Part shown: piece after piece, positions 15,928-24,900 of the stretch
How the letters are laid out: each line of letters starts with the position of its first letter
How positions within the stretch are numbered: the first letter of the stretch is position 1
Made by a program: the position numbers and the translations under genes
Notes under the pieces: generated by a model
What the model was told of the DNA's origin: nothing
The model's database searches: none
What the model saw: the letters and a program-made list of their open reading frames with translations, nothing else
Source of the DNA: JBKPDV01 sp046728075
Lineage (GTDB): Bacteria; Acidobacteriota; Thermoanaerobaculia; UBA5066; Gp7-AA6
Assembly: GCA_046728075.1 (NCBI GenBank)
Contig: JBKPDV010000168.1
Location: forward strand, 1 to 33,549
Length of the DNA: 33,549 nucleotides
Direction of reading: 5' to 3'

Positions 15928-16914
15928 TTACGACTGGCCGTCCGCGACGAAGAGGGTCAGCGCGAACCGTGCGTCACCGTCGACCCACTGTTCCCGCGAC
16001 TGGAAGCCCGCGCGCTCTCCACGCTCGACGATCTCTTCGATCGTGTACTTGTAAGAGCTCTCCGTCCAGATGTGCTCTCCGCGATCGAAAGAGACGATGC
16101 CGCCGGCCCGGGGGATCGCGACTTCCTGGGCGCGCCGGGAGACGAGGTGCATCTCGACGCGGCTTTGCGGAGCGTTCCAGACGGCCCGGTGATCGAAAGA
16201 CTTCAGGTCGAAGTCGGCCAGCAGCTCCTTGTTGATCCTCAGGAGCAGGTTCTTGTTGAAGGCCGCGGTGACCCCGAGCGGGTCGTCGTACGCGAGAAGC
16301 AGCTCCTCCTCCGGCTTGACCAGGTCCGCTCCGAGCAGCAGCGCATCTCCGGGGCGCAGCGCGCCGCGTATCTGTGTCAAAAAATCGTGCGCGGCGGGAG
16401 GGTCGAAATTGCCGATGTTGGATCCTAGGAAGAGCACGAGCATCGTCACTCCCGGCGAGCGCAGGTTTGCCGCGTGGCGAAGCCCCTCTTCGTAAGTCGC
16501 CCGGTGTCCGACGACCGAGACGTGCTCCAGCCTCCCGAGAGTTCGCTCCGAGAGCTCGAGCGCTGTCGGCGAGATATCGACCAGGTGAATGGAGACGGAT
16601 CTGCGTCGGCTGCGCAGCGCCTCGGCTAGCATGGCGACCTTCTCGCCGGAGCCGCTGCCGAGCTCGACGAACGAGACAGGATCGGGCAGCGATGCGACCA
16701 TCGGCTCCGCCCAGCGCGAGAGGAGCCTCCCCTCCGCCCGCGTGATGCGGTACCAGGGCAGGCGGCAGATCGCCTCGAACAGGCAGGAGCCCAGCGCGTT
16801 GTAGAGGTACTTCGACTGAAGCTGTTTGGGAGATAGCGCGAGATCCCGCCGGACGTCCTCGGCGAAATCGGCCACCGCCTCGGCGGGAGGCGCGGCCGCG
16901 GAGGTCTCGATCAT
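15928..16914 (-). CDS. egtD: L-histidine N-alpha-methyltransferase EgtD
   Basis: Makes hercynine by trimethylating the alpha-amino group of histidine with three S-adenosylmethionines, the first step of ergothioneine synthesis. It is 328 residues, typical of EgtD. Features: N-terminal LSPKQLQSKYLYNALGSCLF, where the tyrosine-rich substrate lid lies; SAM-binding FVELGSGSGEK at about 82-92; LVLFLGSNIGNF with the conserved Asn of the histidine pocket; TESSYKYTIEE near the C-terminus. ATG at 16914 lies 7 nt after the egtB stop, so the two genes are translationally linked. The Shine-Dalgarno is weak, consistent with coupling. No egtA, egtC or egtE homologue is nearby. Confidence 0.93.
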   Translation of the reverse strand: MIETSAAAPPAEAVADFAEDVRRDLALSPKQLQSKYLYNALGSCLFEAICRLPWYRITRAEGRLLSRWAEPMVASLPDPVSFVELGSGSGEKVAMLAEALRSRRRSVSIHLVDISPTALELSERTLGRLEHVSVVGHRATYEEGLRHAANLRSPGVTMLVLFLGSNIGNFDPPAAHDFLTQIRGALRPGDALLLGADLVKPEEELLLAYDDPLGVTAAFNKNLLLRINKELLADFDLKSFDHRAVWNAPQSRVEMHLVSRRAQEVAIPRAGGIVSFDRGEHIWTESSYKYTIEEIVERGERAGFQSREQWVDGDARFALTLFVADGQS

Positions 16915-16921
16915 GCGCGAA

Positions 16922-18247
16922 TCACTTCACGGTCCGAAAGGTCGCATACACATACGGATAGTTCCCCCGGAACCAGTTGCGGAAGCTTCGCCGCAGCAGC
17001 TCCTTCGCCGTCGCCGGGGAAGCGCCTTTCATGACGTAGTGGTTTCCGTCGAAAAAGTCGGTGGAGTACTGGGGGTAGGTCGGCATCGCGCGGAATCCGG
17101 GAAACCCTTCGAAGATAGTCGAAGTCCATTCCCAGCCGTTGCCGACCAGGTCGTGCACGCCCCACGCGCTCGACCCGGCCGGAAAGGAGCCGACAGGCAT
17201 CGGGTCCCAATTGGCGAAGTCGAAGTTGCCCCGCGTCGGATCGGGCGGCTCCTCTCCCCAGGGGTAGGAGCGCTCGGTACCCTCAGAGGTGCCGTAAGCC
17301 GCGCGGTGAAACTGCGCCTCGGTCGGCAACCGTCTCCCCTTCCAGGCGGCATAGGCTCGGGCTTCGGCGTGGGAAACATAGACCGGCCAGGCGGCAGGCA
17401 GCGGGATCCGCTCGAACATGCCTCTCCAGAGGAAGCGGCCGTTCTCCCGCTCCCAGAAGAGCGGGCGTTCGACGCCGGCGCGCTCGCGCCATTCCCAGCC
17501 CTCTTCGTCCCACAGGTCCCTGAGCGAGTAGCCGCCCCCTTCGACGAACTCGAGAAAATCCCGGTTCGTGACGTCGTGAACGTCGATTTCGAAGGAGGGT
17601 ACTTCGACGCGATGCTCCGGAAACTCGTTGTCCCATCCGAAAGGCGCACGCTCGCGCGCCAGTCCGAGCGTCGCGGTCCCCGCGGGGATCCTGACGGCGG
17701 CCGGGCGCGGCGGATCTCCGCCCGTCACGGGAGGCGGCGTCTGGCCCGGCCGCACCTTCTTGTCGTAAGGAAGTCGGTGCCACATGTAACGGAGCGTTTC
17801 CTGGTGCATCGGCTCATGTTCGAGGATGGTGTATGCGGCGAGGCCGCCGCGCAGCGCCGGGTCCTCTTCCCGCACGATGTCCTTGCGGGCGAGTGCCTCG
17901 AGGACGCGCTCGTCCGCCCGCTTCCCGTAGCTCAAGATCCGCTCGCGGGAGGGCCATTGCGAGCCTCCGTTGCGAACAGCGGTCTCGTCTTCGGGATCGA
18001 TGCCGCGCTCGAAAAGCGTCTCGTATTCGTCGTCGACTCCCCGCTCCTTCAGTCCCCGTTTGATCAGCGTGTTGACACTGAAGGCAGGCAGATGCCCCTC
18101 GTAAAAACAGATCGGATTGCGAAGAGGAATCGGCCGGTCGTAGTAAGCCTCGGCGCGCGCGACCTCGAAGAGTTCCCGCGAGCGGCGCCGATTCGTGCGG
18201 TACCAGTCGATCCAGGCGTCCGGGTCCGGTTCCATGGCGAGCGTCAT
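16922..18247 (-). CDS. egtB: Ergothioneine sulfoxide synthase EgtB
   Basis: A non-heme iron enzyme joining a thiol donor (gamma-glutamylcysteine or cysteine) to hercynine using oxygen. It is 441 residues. The N-terminal DinB-like domain (about 10-165) carries the probable iron ligands His52 (FYEGHLPAF), His144 and His148 (LEHEPMHQE). The C-terminal formylglycine-generating-enzyme-like domain (about 185-440) shows DVTNRDFLEF, LPTEAQFHRAAYG, NGWEWTSTIFEGFPGF and the closing RRSFRNWFRG. AAGGA lies 5 nt before the ATG at 18247. It is the first gene of egtB-egtD. Because no gamma-glutamylcysteine ligase (egtA) or egtC is present here, the cysteine-using variant known from Chloracidobacterium is a possibility, but the substrate cannot be assigned from the sequence alone. 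Confidence 0.93.
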   Translation of the reverse strand: MTLAMEPDPDAWIDWYRTNRRRSRELFEVARAEAYYDRPIPLRNPICFYEGHLPAFSVNTLIKRGLKERGVDDEYETLFERGIDPEDETAVRNGGSQWPSRERILSYGKRADERVLEALARKDIVREEDPALRGGLAAYTILEHEPMHQETLRYMWHRLPYDKKVRPGQTPPPVTGGDPPRPAAVRIPAGTATLGLARERAPFGWDNEFPEHRVEVPSFEIDVHDVTNRDFLEFVEGGGYSLRDLWDEEGWEWRERAGVERPLFWERENGRFLWRGMFERIPLPAAWPVYVSHAEARAYAAWKGRRLPTEAQFHRAAYGTSEGTERSYPWGEEPPDPTRGNFDFANWDPMPVGSFPAGSSAWGVHDLVGNGWEWTSTIFEGFPGFRAMPTYPQYSTDFFDGNHYVMKGASPATAKELLRRSFRNWFRGNYPYVYATFRTVK

Positions 18248-18430
18248 GCTAATCCTTACGAGCCGCCATCGATGCTAGATTCGCGCCTGTGCATGGCATC
18301 GCGACCTGGAAAGGCATCCCCATCGATATCCGGCCCCGCTTTGCGGCGGCCGGCGGCTCGAGTCTGCAACCACACGGGCGGGTGCCAGTCGGCACGCGCT
18401 TTGAAGGAATAACTGCAACGGAGGTCCATC

Positions 18431-18835
18431 GTGCCCGATACTGAGAAGCCCGGTTCCAGCTCTCCCGCACCGGCGGGGCCGAGCCCGAGAAAACGTTCGA
18501 CGCGCCGAAAGCCCGCCGCCTCCAGGCGGCGCGCGCCGCGGCGGAAGGCGGCGAGTCCCCGAAGTTCGAATGCGCTCCAGACCCTCCTCTCCCGTCTGTC
18601 CCGGCAGGCCGCCCGGACCGGCAAACAAATCGCCTCGATGTCGGAGGGTGGAGTCTCCGGCGCCCGGCGCACGCTGGGCAAGGCGGAGACGGCCTCCAAA
18701 AAAGCAATCCAGAGTCTCGCCCGGGAGTGGAAGCGCCTGGACAACCGGCGCCGCGCCCAGTTCGTTGCCGCTCTGCTCGGAGCGCTCGCCGCCGCCTCGG
18801 CGCCGCTCGTGCGGAGCCAGCTGAAGAAGAGATAG
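18431..18835 (+). CDS. Small very basic protein with C-terminal hydrophobic segment
   Basis: Function unknown; 134 residues. The N-terminal half is rich in Arg, Lys, Ser, Pro and Ala (SPRKRSTRRKPAASRRRAPR), resembling disordered histone H1-like tails. A middle amphipathic part (GKAETASKKAIQSLAREWKR) is followed by a hydrophobic helix (FVAALLGALAAASAPLV) and a basic end (RSQLKKR). The start is GTG at 18431 with CGGAGG 6 nt upstream, the main evidence that it is a real gene. It could be a DNA- or polyanion-binding protein, possibly membrane-anchored. It lies 107 bp before the cyclic-glucan synthase on the same strand, so it may be cotranscribed. It is divergent from egtB across 183 bp, where a GTGCC/GGCAC hairpin (18382-18395) is the only structure noted. 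Confidence 0.65.
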   Translation: MPDTEKPGSSSPAPAGPSPRKRSTRRKPAASRRRAPRRKAASPRSSNALQTLLSRLSRQAARTGKQIASMSEGGVSGARRTLGKAETASKKAIQSLAREWKRLDNRRRAQFVAALLGALAAASAPLVRSQLKKR

Positions 18836-18907
18836 CGGTCCGTCGGCAACTATCACTCTCGGCGATGGCGATCCGTCCCGGAGGATCGGGAGAAGTTCAG
18901 GCGGTCT

Positions 18908-18935
18908 GCTGAAAGTTGCGAGCTGATGGCTGAAA
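18908..18935 (+). repeat. Degenerate heptad tandem repeat before the glucan synthase start
   Basis: Four in-phase 7-bp units, GCTGAAA, GTTGCGA, GCTGATG, GCTGAAA, end 7 bp before the ATG at 18943, where the ribosome-binding site should be. The same word family occurs inverted at 11584-11611. The last unit's GAAAG is the only Shine-Dalgarno-like string. Confidence 0.7.
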
Positions 18936-18942
18936 GCTTCCC

Positions 18943-21900
18943 ATGAGCGCTTCCGCTGTTCGCGAATACCCGTCCGAAGGGCCGATCCGGGGCGAGCTCT
19001 TCTCGACCGAGCGTCTCGAACAGTTCGCCGAGGCGCTCGCACAAGAGCACACGACGCTGCCCGGGAAGCGGCGGGGCCGGCCTCTTCTGCCGCGCCTCGA
19101 GGAAAACGGCCGCGTCCTGCTCGCCGCGTACCGAGCGATCGCGGAGGCGATGCGGCAGGAAAGCGCGATCTCCCCAGCGGCCGAATGGCTCGTCGACAAT
19201 TTCCATATTGTGGAGGAGCAGGTTCGGGAGATCCGGGAAGATCTGCCTCGCGGCTTCTACCGGCGGCTTCCCAAGCTCGCTCGAGGTCCGCTCGCGGGCT
19301 ATCCCCGGGTCTATGCCCTCGCCTGGGCGTTCGTCGAGCACACCGACAGCCGTTTCGAAGCGGAGCCCCTGAGGCGCTTCGTTCTCGCCTATCAGCGCGT
19401 GCGGCCTTTGACGATTGGCGAGCTCTGGGCGCTCGCGATCTCGCTGCGAGTCGTGCTCGTCGAGAATCTCCGGCGGCTGGTTGAAGGCGTCAACCGGCGG
19501 CGCGCCGACAGGGAAAAGGCCGACGCCATCGCCGATGACCTGCTCGGAGTGCACGCCGCCGCTCCCGTCCGGGGACTGGGCGCGCTCGAGAATCTGGAGA
19601 ATCGCCCTCTCTCGCACGCATTTCTCGTTCAGCTCTTTTCCCGCCTGCGCGACCAGGACCCGGCGGTCACTCCCGCGCTCCCCTGGCTGAGCCGGCGCCT
19701 CGAGGCGGAAGGCACCGACGCGGAGGAGATCGTCCGGGAGGAACACCAGGTTCAGGTGGCGACGCACGTGACCGTACGCAACGTCATCACGAGCATGCGT
19801 CTGCTCTCCGCGGTGGACTGGAGAGACTTCTTCGAGAGCGTGAGCCTGGTCGAGTCGACCCTGCGCGACGGAACCCGGGTGGCCGAAATGGATTTCGCGA
19901 CGCGCGACCGCTACCGCCGCGCGGTCGAGGAGCTCTCGGACGGCAGCGGCGTCGCGGAGCTGGAAATCGCGCAGCGCGCGGTCTGGCACGCCAAGCAGGC
20001 GGCGCACGCCAACACCCAGGCGCGGCTGGCCGATCCGGGCTACTACCTGATTTCCCGCGGCCGCAAGGAGTTCGAGCGAGAAGTGCAGTACCGGCTGCCT
20101 GTCGCCCAGTGGATGCGGCGGGCCTGGATCCGCGCTGCCACACCGGGGTATATCTCGACGAACCTGCTCCTGACAGCGACTGTCCTGCTCCTGCCTGTCG
20201 TCCTCTCGCTGCTCCACGGAACTCCCCCGGAAACAATCGCCCTGCTCGTCCTGCTCGCGCTGGCGCCCGCGTCGGACCTCGCCGTAGCCATCCTGAACCG
20301 GGACGTCACCGAGCTCGTCGGCCCGCGCCGGCTGCCCAAGCTGGAGCTTGCCCACGGCGTCCCCGAGGAGCTGCGCACATTGGTCGCTGTGCCGATGCTC
20401 CTGACCAACGAAGCCGATATCCGCGAGGTGCTCGAGCGGCTGGAGGTTCACTTCCTCGGCAACGGCGACGGCGACGTGCGTTTCGCGCTTCTGTCGGATT
20501 GGGAGGACGCGGCGCAGGAGTCCGTGCCCGAGGACGAGCCCCTTCTCGCCGCAGCGATCGAGGGGCTCGCGGAGCTGAACAAGCGGCATGGCCTCGCTCC
20601 CGACGGGAGCCCGCGCTTCTTCCTGTTCCACCGCCGGCGCGTCTGGAATCCGTCCGAGGGTGTGTGGATGGGCTGGGAACGCAAGCGAGGCAAGCTCCAC
20701 GAGTTGAATCGCCTCTTGAGGGGCGCGACGAACACGACGTTCCTCCCCTTGGACGTCACGACCCGCGCCCCGGCAGGCGTCCGTTACGTCGTGACGCTCG
20801 ATGCGGATACCCGCTTGCTGCGCGGCGGAGTCCGGCATCTCGTGGGATCGATGGCGCACTCCTTGAACGAGCCCGTCTTCGATCCGAAGAAGCGGATGGT
20901 CGTCGACGGCTACGGCCTTCTGCAGCCGCGGGTCACCCCGATGCTGCCCGCGGCCGGCGGCGGCTCGCTCTATCAGCGTCTTTTTTCGGGACCGCGCGGC
21001 ATCGATCCCTATGCCTTCGCTGTCTCCGACGTCTATCAGGACCTCTTTGGCGAAGGGATCTACACAGGGAAAGGGATCTACGACGTCGACGCATTCGAAC
21101 GAGCGCTCGACGGGCGCGTCCCCGAGAACACCCTGCTCTCACACGACCTTTTCGAGGGCTTGTTCGCGCGAGCCGGGCTGGTGAGCGACATCGAGATCTT
21201 CGAAGAGTTCCCCGGGCACTACGAGGTGGCTGCGTCGAGGCAGCACCGCTGGACGCGCGGCGACTGGCAACTGCTTCCCTGGCTGGCGGGAAAGGTCCCG
21301 AGAGCCGGCGGCGGCCGCGAGCCCAACCCGATCCCGGCGATCGGGCGCTGGAAGATCATCGACAACCTCCGGCGCAGCCTCGTGGCCCCTTCCGCGTTCC
21401 TCGCTCTGGTCGCGGCCTGGGTCCTGCCGGCGACCGATGCCGAGCTGTGGACGCTGTTTGTCACCGCGACGGTGGCTCTCCCGGGTCTCTTCAGCTTTTT
21501 TGCCGGATTGCTGCCGGCCCGCAAGGGCATCGCCAAACGCAGCTTCGTGCGAGGGCTCGGCTCGGATCTCGCGCTGTGGCTCGGCCAGACGACCGTTCGG
21601 CTCATCCTGCTCGCTCACCAGGCCTGGCTCATGGCCGACGCGATCGGCCGCACGCTCATCCGTCAGCTCTTCACCCGCCGTCAACTTCTGGAGTGGACGC
21701 CGGCGGCGCAGGCGCGACGCGTGCTCGATCTGAAAGCGACCGGCTTCCTGGGACGCATGTCGAGCGCCATCGTCCTCGCGTCCGTCGCCGGGCTTGCCGT
21801 GGCGGTCTGGAATCCCTTTTCCTGGCCGAACGCCTGCCCGTTCGTCGTGGCCTGGCTGCTCTCGCCCATCGTCGCGCGGTACATCAGCCTGCCACCCCGC

Positions 21901-24900
21901 GTCGTCGAGGAGGAGCCCTTTTCCCTCCAGGACGCCCGGCATTTCCGGCGCGTCGCCCGCCGTACCTGGAGCTACTTCGAGACCTTCGCCGGAGCGTTGG
22001 AGAACTGGATCCCCGCGGACAACTTCCAGGAGGAGCCGCGGCGCGTCATCGCCACCCGCACATCGCCGACCAACATCGGCCTCGGGCTGCTCTCGACGAT
22101 GGCTGCGAGCGATCTGGGCTGGCTCGGCACGGCCGAGCTCCTCGAGCGGCTCGAGGCGACGTTCGCGACGCTCGAAAAGCTCGAGCGCTACCGGGGTCAC
22201 CTGTACAACTGGTACGACACCCGCACGCTTCAACCTCTCGAGCCCCGCTACATCTCGACCGTGGACAGCGGGAACCTGGCCGGTCATCTCCTCTCTCTGC
22301 GCCACGCCTGCCTCGAACGGCTCGGCGGGCCGCCCGTCTCGCCGCAGGCTCTGGAAGGGGTGACCGATGTCTTCGATCTCCTGGCGCAGAGCGCTCGGGC
22401 GCTCGCCCCGGTCCTTCGCGAGGGAGCCGTCACGCGCCGGCAGCTCGAAGCGGCATTGGCCGCTGTCGAGGTGCTGCTGACACCTTCTCCGCAGAACGCT
22501 CGCGAGTGGCTGGAGCGTTTCCAAGAGCTCGCGGCACGCACGGAGATGCTGGTCGACACGCTGCAGGCGATCGCCCTCGACGCGCCGGGACCAGCCGCAG
22601 ACGAGCTCGCCGATTGGGGCACGGCGTTGCGCGCGGTCGTCGCGACGCACCTGCGAGATCTCGAGGCGACGCAGGCCTGGACTCTTCCGCCCGGTCCTCT
22701 GCCGGTCGAGGCCGCTCGGCTCCTGGAGACTCTGTCCGTCGGGCAGGTCGCTCTCGAGGCCGCCCCCGATCTCTACGCCGAGGCGGCCCAACAGCTGGGA
22801 AGCCTGGCGGGGCGCGAGGAGCGCTCGAGCGCCGGGCGGGTGGCCATCGGGGACCTGGAGAAGTCGGCGCAAGCCGCCGCGGCGCTCGGCCGGCGGCTGG
22901 CGGGAATCGCGCGGACCGCGGCCCGCCTCGTCGAGCAGATGGATTTCACGTTCCTCTACGACTCGGAGCGCAAGCTCTTCTCGATCGGATACCGGCTGAC
23001 CGATGGAAGGCTCGATTCGGGTTACTACGATCTGCTGGCCTCCGAAGCCCGGCTGGCGAGCTTCATCGCGATCGCGCGCGGAAATGTTCCGGCATCCCAC
23101 TGGTTTCACCTTGGCCGCCCGCTGACTCCGGTCGGAAAGGGCTCGGCGCTGGTCTCCTGGTCCGGCTCGATGTTCGAGTACCTCATGCCGGAGCTGGTCA
23201 TGGAATCCCCTCCCGGGAGCCTTCTCGACCAGACCAATCGTCTCGTCGTCGCCCGGCAGATCCGATATGGCGAAGAGCGCGGGATTCCGTGGGGGATCTC
23301 CGAAGCGGCTTACAACACGCGCGACCTCGAGCTCACCTACCAGTATTCGAACTTCGGCGTCAGCGGCCTCGGCTTGAAGCGCGGCCTGTCGGAGGATCTC
23401 GTCGTCGCTCCCTACGCGACCGCGCTCGCCGCGATGGTGGAGTCCCGCGCCGCCTCGCGGAACTTCAGCCGCTTCGAGGAGCTCGGAGCGGTCGGCCGGT
23501 ACGGCTTCTACGAGTCGCTCGACTTCACTCCGTCCCGGCTGCCCGAAGGAGAGAAGTACGCCATCGTGCGGGCCTTCATGGCGCATCACCAGGGGATGAC
23601 GATCGTCGCGCTCGCCAACGTGGTCCAGCAAAATGCGTTTCGAGCCCGTTTCCATACGGAGCCGGCCGTGCAGGCGACGGAGCTCCTCCTGCAGGAACGA
23701 ACACCGCGTGCCGTGGCTGTCTCCCGGCCGCGCGCCGAAGAGGTCCGCACGCCCCTCCACGTGAGGGATTTCGTGCTCCCCGTGCTGCGCCGCTTCACCT
23801 CTCCGCATCATCCCATTCCCCGAACGCACCTGCTCTCCAACGGCCGCTACACGGTGATGGTGACGGCGTCCGGCTCCGGCTTCTCGCGGTGGCGCGACCG
23901 CGACATCACTCGCTGGCGGGAGGACGCGACCTGCGACGATTGGGGGACCTACGTCTTCCTGCGGGATACGCAGAGCGCGAAGATCTGGTCCGCCGGTTAT
24001 CAGCCCAGCGGGGCCGATCCGGAGGCGTACGAAGCGGTCTTCTCGGAGGACCGGATCGAGATCCACCGCCGCGACGCCAATCTCGGGACGACGATGCAGA
24101 TCGTCGTGTCCCCCGAGGACGACGCCGAGATCCGCCAGATCTCCTTGACGAACCTCTCGCTGCGGCCGCGCGAGATCGAGCTGACGTCCTGCGCGGAGCT
24201 CGCCCTCGCCCTCCCCGCCGCCGACGCTTCGCATCCCGCCTTTTCGAAGCTCTTCGTCCAGACGGAGTTCATCCCCCACCTCGAGGCGATCCTCGCCACG
24301 CGCCGGCCGCGCGATGCGGAGGAAGAACGAATCTGGATCGCCCATGTCGCCGCCGTCGACGCTGAGACCGTCGGCGCGACCCAATTTGAGACGGACCGGG
24401 CCCGCTTTCTCGGACGGGGCCGCAGCATCCGCAACCCCGCCTCGATGGACGAGGGCCGGCCCCTGTCCAACACGGCCGGGTCGGTCCTCGACCCCATCGC
24501 GAGCCTGCGCCGGCGCGTACGGATCAAGCCGGGAGGGACCGCGCGCCTCTACTTCGTGACGATCGCCGCCGAATCGCGGGAGAAAGTCCTGGCGCTCGCG
24601 GACAAATACCGCGAGCCGGCGATCTTCGAGCGCACGGCGACCCTCGCGTGGACTCAGGCGCAGGTGCAGCTCCATCACCTCGGCATCACGGCCGACGAGG
24701 CGCACCTGTTCCAGCGCGTCGCGACCCGATTGCTCTACTGCGATCCCAGCCTGCGAGCTCCGACGGAGGTCCTCGCGCGAAATCGTCTCGGGCCCTCCGC
24801 GCTCTGGCGCCGCGGCATCTCCGGAGACGTTCCGATCGTGCTCGTCCGCATCGATCACCCCGAGGATCAGGACATCGTGCGTCAGCTTCTCCGCGCCCAC

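Noticed and set aside
13590..16235. An 881-codon plus-strand frame
   Set aside because: It runs across two M28 peptidase genes and the end of egtD on the opposite strand; no recognisable motifs.
18289..18423. A short plus-strand frame starting at GTG between egtB and the small basic gene
   Set aside because: Under 50 codons, no Shine-Dalgarno, no recognisable pattern; it lies where a divergent promoter is expected.
20109..24365. A 1418-codon plus-strand frame within ndvB
   Set aside because: Out-of-frame shadow of the glucan synthase, composed mainly of Arg, Ala, Gly and Pro.
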